From assembly GCA_050944855.1 (NCBI GenBank), contig JBMNRU010000003.1:132616-196615 (forward strand): a stretch of 64,000 nt of DNA, read 5' to 3'. Shown here one piece after another: positions 26,223 through 35,370 of the stretch. Every line of letters begins with the position of its first letter. Position 1 is the stretch's first letter. Below the pieces are notes generated by a model. It saw only the letters and a program-made list of their open reading frames with translations, was not told where the DNA came from and did not search any database. This stretch comes from Lactonifactor sp050944855. Its GTDB lineage: Bacteria > Bacillota > Clostridia > Lachnospirales > Lachnospiraceae. The position numbers were made by a program, and so were the translations under genes.

Positions 26223-26325
26223 AGTAGCGGACGCAGCATTACATCGTGGAAGTTTATTGCATCCTTCCTTCGTTCACAGGCAACTTCCCATCCCATGACA
26301 CTTTACGCGCAATACTTACTCTACT
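26223..26325 (-). promoter_or_regulatory. Tetrahydrofolate (THF) riboswitch
   Basis: On the minus strand the leader shows the THF-I pattern: P1 arms AGTAG/CTACT at the ends, GCGCGTAAAGTG, GGGATGGGAAG, the conserved AACGAAG, a local hairpin GGAAG/CTTCC, and a 3' part GATGTAATGCTGCGTCCGCT. Order and spacing follow known clostridial and streptococcal THF riboswitches. Just downstream, ACTACATTAAAG can pair with CTTTGGTGTAGT; its 5' arm overlaps the riboswitch end, giving a possible switch hairpin. It precedes folT. Confidence 0.8.
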
Positions 26326-26357
26326 ATTGCCATTCATCTTAAATACCTGATTTTAAA

Positions 26358-27008
26358 TCAGGCCATCTGCTTTTCCAGCGTCTTAAGCAAGCCGATAGAA
26401 ATATCCCCCATTACAGCCAAATCTTCGGCGGAAAAGGCAACTGGAAAATTATCAGAAAAAAGAATTTGCGAAGATGGTGGGAATTCATCATCACCTTCCC
26501 ATAACAGAAAACGTACATACAGTCCGTTTATAAACTCAAATTGATATCCCGCATCTCCGGATTCAATCTTGTCTGCACCGAGACGATCCATGAGTTCCTG
26601 AAATTTACTCAGCTTGTTTCCGTATCCAAACGCAAGACGGAACAGGCATCTTCCCTGAAACTGACGAAAATATACTTCACCCCAAGGGACATCACGATAA
26701 GTAACAAATTCTCCGCTCCAGGGAGACGCCTTACCGTCTGTCAGATAGCGTAAAATCAGGATTTTCGCATTCATATCTGTTTCTAATGGATAAATGCCAA
26801 CGGAATCATCTATATGGTGTATTTCATACTCTGGATAAGAAACTTCGTAGGTACATCCCATTAAACGAACTGTGAATGTTTTCTTGTCTATATTGTACGA
26901 CAATTCAGTACGTTTTGCAATCTCCAATGGGTCCATTTGTCCATATCTTTCCATATAATGTTCATACGGACGCTGTTCTTTGCTGTCCTTTGCATAATTA
27001 AACTCCAT
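26358..27008 (-). CDS. DUF3786-domain protein of the Wood-Ljungdahl cluster
   Basis: A 216-residue soluble protein, recognised as DUF3786: starts with HYMERYGQMDPLEIAKRTEL, has ILRYLTDGKASPWSGEFVTY near residue 85, and ends with a SAEDLAVMGDISIGLLKTL helix. No catalytic motif is evident and I cannot assign a function. It follows acsV by 18 bases on the same strand. Since members occur beside corrinoid and C1 genes in anaerobes, a role in corrinoid protein handling is possible, but this is inference from position. Confidence 0.75.
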   Translation of the reverse strand: MEFNYAKDSKEQRPYEHYMERYGQMDPLEIAKRTELSYNIDKKTFTVRLMGCTYEVSYPEYEIHHIDDSVGIYPLETDMNAKILILRYLTDGKASPWSGEFVTYRDVPWGEVYFRQFQGRCLFRLAFGYGNKLSKFQELMDRLGADKIESGDAGYQFEFINGLYVRFLLWEGDDEFPPSSQILFSDNFPVAFSAEDLAVMGDISIGLLKTLEKQMA

Positions 27009-27025
27009 AGTATCTTTGTACTCCT

Positions 27026-28954
27026 CTATTCAGTCATTACTGATGGAAACAATGTAGTATCCGTATGCGGAATAAAGCATGCCGCAACAAACTCATCCAT
27101 ATAGGTGGGAACTGCACTTAATTCCAGATATGTCATATTGGATGCCAATTGATAGCATTTCTTTTCTGCTTCTTTGGATAACAGCATATTATAGGCTCCG
27201 GTAAGGGAAGAATTGCCGATATAATGGAATTTTTCAAGAGGAATATCCGGGAACATACCAATTCCGACAGCGTTTTTCATATTAATCCCGCTTCCGATTC
27301 CACCGGCTACATATACGTCGTCAATCATACTGATATCAAAGTCCAAAGAATTCAGCATCGTCTGAATTGCTGAAAAAATAGCGCCTTTTGCACGGATAAA
27401 GTTATCAATATCTGTTTCTGTGATTTCAATATCCTTCACAGATGCTGCCTCTTCCTGAAATGCCAGAACATAGCTTCCTGTACCGTACTTGTCATGGCGA
27501 ACACGGCGTCCCTCACGGACAAATTTACCTTTTGGATTAATGATTCCCGTCTTAAATAATTCACAGATCACATCAATAATACCGGATCCGCAAAGTCCGA
27601 TGGGCTTCTCATCCTCATCACCGATAATTTCGAAGGAAGGTTCCATCGTTTCTTTGTCAATGACACAGGCTTCAATCGCACCGTCCATGGCACGCATGCC
27701 GCAGCTGATATCGCCGCCCTCAAAAGCCGGTCCCGCAGAACAAGCACAGCTCATCAGAAATTCAGAATTACCAAATACCAATTCCCCATTGGTGCCCAGG
27801 TCAATAAATAAAGAGAATTCCGGGCGATTCCAGAGCATACTGACTAAGGTACCTGCAGTAATATCACCGCCTACGTAACTTCCGATGTTAGGAGCAATGA
27901 TAATATGTGCATCCGGATGAATTCGGATCGCAATATCGGAGGCATATAAAGAATTCGTTTTAAAGAAGGTTGGAATATAGGGTTCCATACGAATCGGATC
28001 CCCTTCCATTCCTGCCAGAAGATGATTCATGGTCGTATTCGCGGCAACGCACATACGATAAATATTCATCGGATTGATTTTATTGGCATGACACATCTGC
28101 TGAATTAATGGATTCAAAGTCTCATCAATAATTGCGCTCTGAAGCTTATCAGCGCCTCCCGGCTTCATGGATTCAATAATACGGTTGATCACATCCGCTC
28201 CATAACGGATCTGACCGTTGCCGGCGGAACCTTTCCCCACAATCTCACCGGTTAACATGTTAACAATAATCGCCGATACGGTGGTAGTACCAATATCCAC
28301 GGCCAGCCCCCCAACAAATACCTCCGTATCCTTGGGGAATATATCATATACAAAGACAGCTTCGTTATGCCGCCCAATGACTGCCTGTACTTCAAAATCA
28401 CTGGAGCGAAAAGTCCCTGCCATTTTTTTCAACACAGTATAAGGCACGCGTACTTTTTGCATGCCGGTTGCTTTTTTCACAGCACGGCTGAATCTTTCAT
28501 TATCCGGCATTGTATCATCTAATGTCGGTTCTGCCATCGCTACTGTGATCACCTGCAGATCATTTTTCATAGAGATTCCTGCATTCTCGATATCCGCTTT
28601 AGCATGTTCAAAAATAGCAATCTCATCTTTCGAACTTAAATCTGCAACCTTCATTCTGCTTCTGTAAGCAGAAGCAATGTCCGGTACTTCTACCGCCACT
28701 TCACCAATGATCTTACTTGCGCAGGCAAGTCTCCATCCCTGTGCATATTCTTCATCCGAGATATGGCTTGATTTTTTGGAGTCTACTTCTCCATCTACTA
28801 ACTTTACTCTGCACTTACCACAGGAAACATTACCAGAACAAGGAGCATCTATTGCTACATTGGCTTTTCTCGCTACTTCCAATAAATTTTCTCCCTCTGT
28901 AGCAAAGGTTGTGACGTCATCACGATCCGCAAACCTAAAAGTCACTCGATACAT
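27026..28954 (-). CDS. acsV: Corrinoid-protein reductive activator with [2Fe-2S] and ASKHA domains
   Basis: Restores the inactive Co(II) corrinoid of AcsCD to Co(I) using ATP (RACo). The N terminus is a plant-type ferredoxin with Cys39, Cys45, Cys48 and Cys78 (CSGNVSCGKC...LAC). A linker follows, then the C-terminal actin-like ATPase domain with GLAVDIGTTTVSAIIVN near residue 212 and SLFIDLGTNGELVFGN near 380. At 642 residues it is full length. Its place next to acsE-acsC-acsD is as in known acetogens. Confidence 0.93.
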   Translation of the reverse strand: MYRVTFRFADRDDVTTFATEGENLLEVARKANVAIDAPCSGNVSCGKCRVKLVDGEVDSKKSSHISDEEYAQGWRLACASKIIGEVAVEVPDIASAYRSRMKVADLSSKDEIAIFEHAKADIENAGISMKNDLQVITVAMAEPTLDDTMPDNERFSRAVKKATGMQKVRVPYTVLKKMAGTFRSSDFEVQAVIGRHNEAVFVYDIFPKDTEVFVGGLAVDIGTTTVSAIIVNMLTGEIVGKGSAGNGQIRYGADVINRIIESMKPGGADKLQSAIIDETLNPLIQQMCHANKINPMNIYRMCVAANTTMNHLLAGMEGDPIRMEPYIPTFFKTNSLYASDIAIRIHPDAHIIIAPNIGSYVGGDITAGTLVSMLWNRPEFSLFIDLGTNGELVFGNSEFLMSCACSAGPAFEGGDISCGMRAMDGAIEACVIDKETMEPSFEIIGDEDEKPIGLCGSGIIDVICELFKTGIINPKGKFVREGRRVRHDKYGTGSYVLAFQEEAASVKDIEITETDIDNFIRAKGAIFSAIQTMLNSLDFDISMIDDVYVAGGIGSGINMKNAVGIGMFPDIPLEKFHYIGNSSLTGAYNMLLSKEAEKKCYQLASNMTYLELSAVPTYMDEFVAACFIPHTDTTLFPSVMTE

Positions 28955-28988
28955 AGATTTTCCCTTTCTCTTCTTATATTCGTAGTTT

Positions 28989-29022
28989 TAAAAATACGCT
29001 CCGGCGGCAATGCCGGAGCGTA
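28989..29022 (-). terminator. Terminator-like hairpin between acsE and acsV
   Basis: Minus strand: TACGCTCCGG, 8-base loop, CCGGAGCGTA followed by TTTTT. A strong GC-rich hairpin with U tract inside the cluster. Confidence 0.75.
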
Positions 29023-29054
29023 CCCGATTTCAATACTTATCTCTTACCGGCTGT

Positions 29055-29840
29055 TTACAGTTCCAGATAAGAATCTGCATATAATGTATTGTTTTTGAAT
29101 ACATCACAAGATTTAATTGTTTCCATTAAACGTAAATCACATGGATTTACAATAGCAGATGTTAAGCCCTGCATCATACACATAGCTACCAAAGCAGAGT
29201 CCATGATCGGTCTGATGTTTTTCGGCATACCGTTGGAGTTATTGGAAAGACCACCGGTAGAATTCAGACCCATGTCGCTGAACATTTTAATTGCTTCCAG
29301 AACTTCCATCTGTTTGTCCTGCATACCTTTTACTACGATAAATAATGGATCAAACCATAAGTCTGTTGCTTCCATGCCTAACATTAAACCATGCTCTAAC
29401 ATATTCTGGCAATGTACCATACGCTCATCATTATCTGCTGCAATTGGTCCGTTGGAGCAAAGAGCAACAACGATAGCATCATTAGCTGCTGCCAGATCAA
29501 TATAGCTGATTCTGTCACCAGCATCTGCAGAGTTAACGATTGGTTTTCCTTTTGCTCTGTTATATACAGCAATACCGGCTTCGATAGCAGCTTTATTCGC
29601 TGTATCCAGTGCCAGAGGAACATTGTCAAAATTTTCCTGCAGTAACTGAACTGCCCACTGCATTAATTCCGGTCCATCGTTTTCAGCAGGTCCGATATTT
29701 ACGTCAAGGTATGTAGCACCAGCATCCAGCTGTTCTTTTGCTCTTTTTAAGATAGCTTCTGGATTTCTTGTTGCCATAGCTTCACGAATTGCAGGTGAGA
29801 TACAATGAATTCTTTCACCGATTGTTACAAATTTTGCCAT
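29055..29840 (-). CDS. acsE: Methyl-THF:corrinoid/iron-sulfur protein methyltransferase
   Basis: Moves the methyl group from methyl-THF to the Co(I) of AcsCD. The 261-residue TIM-barrel pterin-binding protein begins AKFVTIGERIHCISPAIREA and has QLDAGATYLDVNIGPAENDG near residue 36, the pterin-binding DTANKAAIEAG near 79, IVNSADAG near 100 and GLSNNSNGMP near 198. Full length. It stands between acsC and acsV, each junction carrying a stem-loop. Confidence 0.96.
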   Translation of the reverse strand: MAKFVTIGERIHCISPAIREAMATRNPEAILKRAKEQLDAGATYLDVNIGPAENDGPELMQWAVQLLQENFDNVPLALDTANKAAIEAGIAVYNRAKGKPIVNSADAGDRISYIDLAAANDAIVVALCSNGPIAADNDERMVHCQNMLEHGLMLGMEATDLWFDPLFIVVKGMQDKQMEVLEAIKMFSDMGLNSTGGLSNNSNGMPKNIRPIMDSALVAMCMMQGLTSAIVNPCDLRLMETIKSCDVFKNNTLYADSYLEL

Positions 29841-29871
29841 ATTCGTTCTCCTTTATACATTATTTTATAAA

Positions 29872-29902
29872 AAGGGCAGTCACTGGAACTGGTGCTGCCC
29901 TC
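29872..29902 (-). terminator. Terminator-like hairpin between acsC and acsE
   Basis: Minus strand: AGGGCAG, a 15-base loop, CTGCCCT then TTTTAT. Confidence 0.65.
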
Positions 29903-29938
29903 TATTAGTTTTTCCTTTACGTCTTTATCAGACGGAAA

Positions 29939-31285
29939 TTATGCATTCATATCTTTTAAGAATTTTACTAATTCTACAGCTTCACGCGGACCAACAATGA
30001 TCTCCCATCCTGGTAATTTTGCTTCGATATCACCCTTTAATACAGCAACTTTACCTGGAATTACCAGTTTTCTGCATGCAATCTTATCTTCAACCTGCTC
30101 AGCGATAAACTTAGCTACGGATGTAGAAGATAATTTGCCGGCAGCCCAGGCTGTTAATACAGATAATCCGCCTGCATCGCTGATCAACAGATTACAAGGA
30201 ACACCGGAACGCTCTAACTCACCGGAAACAACAAAGTATGTAAGAGCAAAGTCTACTGTTGTTAAGCAGATAGAGTTTTCATCCGCACCGTTAATTGGGT
30301 AAATACCCGGCTCAACTTTCATTGGCTTCTGAGGATCTGTAAATACGTTCTGTCTTAAGCCGAACAATGGCAGCGCTTCTGCATATCCCAGTTCTTCGCA
30401 AACAACGATAGAACCATATTTTACAGTAAACAGGGACAGTAATGCCTGCTGCATATATTTATCGCCGCGAGCTAATTTAGCTACATTAACGATAGATGGG
30501 TAGCCAAATGTTCTGTCTTCATTTTTAAGAGCAGCACGTCTAACCTGAACTGCATTTGCAAATGCTTCTTTGATAGAAGCTACACCGGCATCGATCATCA
30601 GATTTTTGTTGCCTAATTTTTCAAGAGCTGCAACTGTGTCATGCAGTTCATCCAGATTTGCTCCGGATACGCCAAGAACAACGCCTGCTTCTGTAGCAAC
30701 GGCATTCATAGCCTCATAGTTAGAAGCATTTGCACCGTTTAATACAGGTTTGCTGTCTTTGCATACTGCTAAAGCAGCTTTTGCAGCTTCTACATCGTCA
30801 CAGCCTAATACTAATGTTCTGTTTAAAGCTGCAGCCTTCTCAACAACAGCTACATATTTATCAACACCTGAATCTGCACAGTAGTCTACATAGATCATTT
30901 CTACATGCATATGCTCGCCGATACGATCGTAAGAAACCTTCTGAAGGGAAGCTAACTTCTCTTCCAATACAGCATCATCCATGCAGTTGCAGATTTCTAC
31001 AGCATAACGTGTTCTGCTGACAAAGGTTTTCTCATGTCTGTAAAGAACTGTTTCTCCGCCTAATGTATATTCATTTTCGCCGGCACCAACTTTGACCGTC
31101 TTCATTGGAGGAGCTGTAGCCTCAGATAACTGAGCCAGTGCTTCTTCTGACATATGCGGACAAGCGGAAATATCCATAGCACCCTGAGCAACTTTCATAG
31201 CAAAAGCCATACATGTAGGACAACCGCACTCTTTACAGTTCGTTTTTGGTGTCATTTTAAATATTTGAATACCATTTAAAGCCAT
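29939..31285 (-). CDS. acsC: Corrinoid/iron-sulfur protein large subunit
   Basis: Large subunit of the CFeSP that carries the methyl group to acetyl-CoA synthase. The N-terminal [4Fe-4S] domain has Cys17, Cys20, Cys25 and Cys42 (NCKECGCPTC, ACPHM). A TIM barrel follows, and the C-terminal corrinoid-binding domain includes GVPCNLLISDAGGLSVLTAW near residue 360. At 448 residues it is full length. It follows acsD by about 27 bases with a good ribosome site (AGGAGG). Confidence 0.96.
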   Translation of the reverse strand: MALNGIQIFKMTPKTNCKECGCPTCMAFAMKVAQGAMDISACPHMSEEALAQLSEATAPPMKTVKVGAGENEYTLGGETVLYRHEKTFVSRTRYAVEICNCMDDAVLEEKLASLQKVSYDRIGEHMHVEMIYVDYCADSGVDKYVAVVEKAAALNRTLVLGCDDVEAAKAALAVCKDSKPVLNGANASNYEAMNAVATEAGVVLGVSGANLDELHDTVAALEKLGNKNLMIDAGVASIKEAFANAVQVRRAALKNEDRTFGYPSIVNVAKLARGDKYMQQALLSLFTVKYGSIVVCEELGYAEALPLFGLRQNVFTDPQKPMKVEPGIYPINGADENSICLTTVDFALTYFVVSGELERSGVPCNLLISDAGGLSVLTAWAAGKLSSTSVAKFIAEQVEDKIACRKLVIPGKVAVLKGDIEAKLPGWEIIVGPREAVELVKFLKDMNA

Positions 31286-31311
31286 AATCTTTTATCCTCC
31301 TATTTCTACAA

Positions 31312-32205
31312 TTACATTAATTCTTTAATCATTTTTGAAATGGTTGCAACTGACTGAGGATGTCTTAAGATAACAGCGTTAGAACCAGATGCAAGATCTG
31401 CTGCGGCTGTCATGATTTCCATAGCGATTCCTCTTTCTTCCTGTGGACCCCATTCAGGCATGTCTTCTTCGGAAGCAACAGATTCCTTTACAGACCATGC
31501 ATCACCAGCCACCGGTGTTACGATAGGCATCTGAAGGGTAGCATCACCCTGAGATAAAGCAGCTGCCTTAATTCTGTCCATTGTAGAAACTACATATTCA
31601 TAACCGTAACCGGCTGCTGCTGTACCAACGTTCATAACAACAGAAGCAGGTTTCACACCTAACTGTGTAAGCACTACATTTAACTGTTTTGCAAGGTTGA
31701 TATCTACTGCAGATTCAGCACCTAATTTCTGTTCATAAGCCAGGCCTACTGCCGCACCTACTGTTTTGTAATCTTCTTCTCTTGCAGACATGATCAGAGC
31801 GTTTTTGCCCTGTAAAGCTTCTGCTACTTTTGGCAATAATGCACTGTCTTTTTCCACATTTTTAGAACCTTCCACTACGATTGGAGCTGTGACAGCTTCC
31901 GCAACCGCTTTTACTACCTCAACTAATTCTTCGACTGATTTGTCTGCACCGTTTGGATCTCCGCCTTCCAAACTTAAACAGATAAAATCCGCACCTTCTG
32001 TAGCCTCAGCCTTCTTAGCGGCCTCAACTACATCTGCCTCCATGTCGGAAACCAAAATACCAACCTTGGGAGCATTTTCAATCGGATCATCAAAAGTATA
32101 CAGAGGGAATACACATTCTCCTCCTAATTTGATTGCTTTTTCTCCGCATCCAATTTCAACAGTATTAATAGCTGCGTTGAATTTTTGTGGTTTGTGATTA
32201 AACGG
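31312..32205 (-). CDS. acsD: Corrinoid/iron-sulfur protein small subunit
   Basis: Small subunit of CFeSP; its TIM barrel closes over the corrinoid bound between the subunits. About 297 residues starting MPFNHKPQKFNAAINTVEIG, with GGECVFPLYTFDDPIENAPK near 30, DFICLSLEGGDPNGADKS near 75, and VTPVAGDAWSVKESVA near 236. I start at ATG 32205 after AAGGAGG; a longer frame begins 57 bases upstream without such a site. It is separated from acsB by two stem-loops and a -10-like TATAAT at 32280-32285, so acsDC may have an additional promoter. Confidence 0.95.
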   Translation of the reverse strand, partial: PFNHKPQKFNAAINTVEIGCGEKAIKLGGECVFPLYTFDDPIENAPKVGILVSDMEADVVEAAKKAEATEGADFICLSLEGGDPNGADKSVEELVEVVKAVAEAVTAPIVVEGSKNVEKDSALLPKVAEALQGKNALIMSAREEDYKTVGAAVGLAYEQKLGAESAVDINLAKQLNVVLTQLGVKPASVVMNVGTAAAGYGYEYVVSTMDRIKAAALSQGDATLQMPIVTPVAGDAWSVKESVASEEDMPEWGPQEERGIAMEIMTAAADLASGSNAVILRHPQSVATISKMIKELM

Positions 32206-32279
32206 CATTCTAATGAGCCTCCTTCTTATAATTTTCATGTGCCAATCCGAGGAAATGCACACATTTATAACATACTTTT

Positions 32280-32285
32280 ATTATA
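32280..32285 (-). promoter_or_regulatory. Possible internal promoter -10 before acsD
   Basis: A perfect TATAAT on the minus strand, 75 bases before acsD and just after two terminator-like hairpins. The -35 at 17 bases (TGTAAA) is poor, so this is tentative. Confidence 0.4.
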
Positions 32286-32319
32286 CTACACGCCTGACTT
32301 TATTTACAGTATTTTCCGC

Positions 32320-32366
32320 AAAAAATCAGACTGTTTTCCATGAGATTTTGCATCAAAAACAGTCTT
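32320..32366 (-). terminator. Terminator-like hairpin downstream of acsB (second)
   Basis: Minus strand: AGACTGTTTT, an 18-base loop, AAAACAGTCT, then GATTTTTT. Confidence 0.65.
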
Positions 32367-32369
32367 CAC

Positions 32370-32402
32370 GGCATTAGCATCCAACGAGCAGATGCTAATG
32401 CC
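32370..32402 (-). terminator. Hairpin downstream of acsB (first)
   Basis: Minus strand: GGCATTAGCAT, 11-base loop, ATGCTAATGCC, 25 bases after the acsB stop. No T run directly after, so it may protect the mRNA end or pair with the next hairpin. Confidence 0.6.
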
Positions 32403-32427
32403 TGAAAACCTATATAGCCAGTAATAA

Positions 32428-34557
32428 TTACATCATTGGTTCCATGCCTAATGCAGGATGACCTTTTTCTGTTAAGAATGCCAGCAATGTCTCCGGATCT
32501 TCTGCAACGGTCTCATCACCGATCATATCCGTAAAGTTTTCAATTCCATATAATTCCTTTGCTGTCGCATTCAGTTTATCAGCAACGGTTTCCTTCAGTT
32601 CTTTTGGCATCCATACAATACGCTCTACGCCGCCTTCTGCCTTCATGAACTTCTTAGAAGCAATGAAGTGTTTGCCGTGTCCCATGAAACCAGGAGTCTG
32701 CACACCACCGCCTGTCATAGAAGCCAGTTCCGGGAAGGTCATACCAAGTGGTGTCATACCTGCATATTCACGGTTAGCAATGATTACACCATTGGAGAAT
32801 GGCTCGATACCACAGATACATTCGAAACATCCGCAGGATGTCATAGGATCTTCCATGATAGAATACAGAGTAACTTTTTCCAGAGCGCCCATGGAGTACA
32901 GTTTTACGGCTTCATTAACATCTTCATAAGCACCTGTTCTCTCATCGATCAGTCTTTCCTTTGTGATAACCTGACATGGGCCATTTGGATCCAGTTCATT
33001 GGTAGCTTTTGCATCTAACCATGAAACGGCACCACACAGACCAAGTCTTTCCGGTGTAACCACACATACGTGGGATGGAGAAAATGCCTGGCAAAGGATA
33101 CAGCTGTAGTATACGTCTACAGATTCATCTGTCAGAGTGGACAGACGGTCATCACGTTTATCAAATGCCGGAATTGCCAGTTCATGACGAAGTTTTGTAC
33201 AATCTTCTGCGTTTGTGTAAATCTTAACCTGACATTTATCAACAACAGCATCGTAATCGCTCTTGATTTTTGCATAAAGCACTTCACCGATATGTTTTGC
33301 GGTAAATCCTGCTTCGTAAGCCTCTTTGCTGATACGGATACGGATCATATCACGCTGTCCTGTATGCATAACACCTTCAATACAGTTTATGTAGCTGTGG
33401 AATTTACGCTCGAATACCGGCTCAAAGTCAGAGTTCATGTTCTTGCCGGCAACTTCTACCACGTAACCGATAGACTGTTTGCTTCCCACTGGGAATTCGT
33501 CAATATCCGGTCCGATCAGTTCGATCTTATGATCTTCTACTTCCGAAACGTCCTTCGTCTGTACAAGCTCGAAACAGTCTACACGGGAACCATCAAATTC
33601 TACCTGCATGTCGCCACGACGGATAATCTCACCTTCAAAAGCAGTTGCAAATGCAACAGGGATATCAATGTTGGTAATTTTAATCTTGATGCCACGGGCT
33701 TCACGTGAAATTTCATTCCATTTGGAAATATCTTCGAATTTGATTAAGCTCTTTGGTACGGATGGTGTATATTCCATATCGTTTGTTACAACCGGATAAC
33801 CATAGTAAATAGCGCCGGCACCGCAGGCAACGGTCAGATCATCCAGTGGAGCAAATGCATTTACAACCGCACGGATTCTTTCCCATGTATATTTCTGAAG
33901 AGCCTCTTTATCGCCAGGAGTTACATTACCGAAGATCATAGCTGCTCTGTTTGCAAAAGATACAATATGTGCTACTGCAGAGATTTCATCTCCCATAGGA
34001 ACAACACGTACAGGGAAACCTGTCTTGTAGCCAGCTTCCGCGATCTGCTTGCCGCTTTCACCAACTAAAACTACGAAGATACCCTGAGACTGATAGCTCT
34101 TAACCAGATCTACTGCTTCCTGTGTTGTTGGAGCCTTGCCGATAATAACAGCAACACCAGGCATATCAAAGGTTACCAGCGGAACACCCAGTTCACGAAT
34201 CTTCGCATCAGAGAAATGTCCTTCGTATGGAAGTTCGTATGGATTTGCACCGTCAATATATTTTAATGCTTCAATAATTTCTGCTGCAAGAACTGTTGCA
34301 ACACCAGATTTAAAACCGGAATCCAGACGTCTTTCTCTTGGCATCTGGCTCTTGATATATTTCAGAGCTTCTTTCATATCTGCAAGAGTGTTGATCTTTA
34401 TTCCTGTTTCTGCATAGTAACATGCCAGGCTGTAAGCGGTATCCGGAAAACCTACTGCCTTGTCTTCGCCAAATTTAGCGATGGCAGCGTCCAGATCGGC
34501 TACTGCTCTGTTGTACATTTTATCACTACCGTTAAATACTATATCAAATAATAACAC
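32428..34557 (-). CDS. acsB: Acetyl-CoA synthase (CODH/ACS complex beta subunit)
   Basis: Joins the methyl group, CO and CoA at the Ni-containing A-cluster. About 709 residues. Blocks seen: GVPLVTFDMPGVAVIIGKAP near residue 125, VYYSCILCQAFSPSHVCVV near 490, and the A-cluster region SCGCFECICGIEPFSNG near 580 with closely spaced Cys. An ATG lies two codons upstream but only one base after GGAGG; the GTG at 34557 has proper spacing, so I prefer it. It follows a cooC gene by 15 bases. Confidence 0.95.
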   Translation of the reverse strand: MLLFDIVFNGSDKMYNRAVADLDAAIAKFGEDKAVGFPDTAYSLACYYAETGIKINTLADMKEALKYIKSQMPRERRLDSGFKSGVATVLAAEIIEALKYIDGANPYELPYEGHFSDAKIRELGVPLVTFDMPGVAVIIGKAPTTQEAVDLVKSYQSQGIFVVLVGESGKQIAEAGYKTGFPVRVVPMGDEISAVAHIVSFANRAAMIFGNVTPGDKEALQKYTWERIRAVVNAFAPLDDLTVACGAGAIYYGYPVVTNDMEYTPSVPKSLIKFEDISKWNEISREARGIKIKITNIDIPVAFATAFEGEIIRRGDMQVEFDGSRVDCFELVQTKDVSEVEDHKIELIGPDIDEFPVGSKQSIGYVVEVAGKNMNSDFEPVFERKFHSYINCIEGVMHTGQRDMIRIRISKEAYEAGFTAKHIGEVLYAKIKSDYDAVVDKCQVKIYTNAEDCTKLRHELAIPAFDKRDDRLSTLTDESVDVYYSCILCQAFSPSHVCVVTPERLGLCGAVSWLDAKATNELDPNGPCQVITKERLIDERTGAYEDVNEAVKLYSMGALEKVTLYSIMEDPMTSCGCFECICGIEPFSNGVIIANREYAGMTPLGMTFPELASMTGGGVQTPGFMGHGKHFIASKKFMKAEGGVERIVWMPKELKETVADKLNATAKELYGIENFTDMIGDETVAEDPETLLAFLTEKGHPALGMEPMM

Positions 34558-34571
34558 TGTCATACCTCCAT

Positions 34572-35342
34572 TCAGATCATTGATTGATCTATTTTTTCTT
34601 TGATTTGCTTTATTTCATTCGTTGCAATTTCGCTGAAATCATACGGGGACTTGCCCTGACGATCTGCATCGATCACTTCTTCGTTATAATGAATAAACCC
34701 CAGTAAATCTTCCGCCGGTATTTTGCTGCGGATATATTCCTCATCCTCCGCGCTTCTTACCTTATTGGCTACCACATTTACCTGATGAACTCCCAGGTCA
34801 TCCGCAAGACGCTTTACATTTTTATATGTCTGAACGCTTCTCGCGCCTGGTTCAATTACTACAATAAAACGATCCATTCCCGATGTTGTTCCGCGGCCAA
34901 GATGTTCCAGGCCCGCTTCCATATCCAGGATCACCACATCATTGCTTCTTAAAACCAAATGGTTGATAATTCGTTTCAGCATTACATGTTCCGGACAGAC
35001 ACATCCGCCGCCGCCGGTTTCCACGGTTCCTAAAACGAGCAGTTTCACACCGTTGCAGGTTTTTGCATAGGAATCCGGAATATCATCCACTTTGGGATTG
35101 ATACGGTAAAATTTATTGTCTGCACTGGCTCCGGTTCTTTCTTCCACCAGTCTTCGCATCCTGGAAATAGGGACGATAGAATCCAATGTCTCTTCGTCAA
35201 ATCCCAGAGCAAGCCCGAGATTGGCATCCGGATCCACATCTGCTGCCAGCACGCTTCTTCCTTCATCTGCATAAAGACGGGCCAAAGTTGCTGCAAAAGT
35301 AGTTTTTCCAACACCGCCCTTACCGGTCACTGCAATTTTCAT
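34572..35342 (-). CDS. cooC: CODH/ACS nickel-insertion ATPase (CooC/AcsF family), copy next to acsB
   Basis: MinD-like ATPase that matures Ni enzymes. The 256-residue protein starts MKIAVTGKGGVGKTTFAATL with the deviant Walker A, has VLAADVDPDANLGLALG near 34, and a CVC pair (GGGGCVCPEHVML) near 114 that forms the Ni-binding site at the dimer interface in CooC. It lies between acsA and acsB, so it may serve either enzyme. It belongs to the same family as the copy at 37415-38185 but is clearly different in sequence. Confidence 0.92.
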   Translation of the reverse strand: MKIAVTGKGGVGKTTFAATLARLYADEGRSVLAADVDPDANLGLALGFDEETLDSIVPISRMRRLVEERTGASADNKFYRINPKVDDIPDSYAKTCNGVKLLVLGTVETGGGGCVCPEHVMLKRIINHLVLRSNDVVILDMEAGLEHLGRGTTSGMDRFIVVIEPGARSVQTYKNVKRLADDLGVHQVNVVANKVRSAEDEEYIRSKIPAEDLLGFIHYNEEVIDADRQGKSPYDFSEIATNEIKQIKEKIDQSMI

Positions 35343-35370
35343 GTTTATTCATCCTTTCCAGCACTTATCA

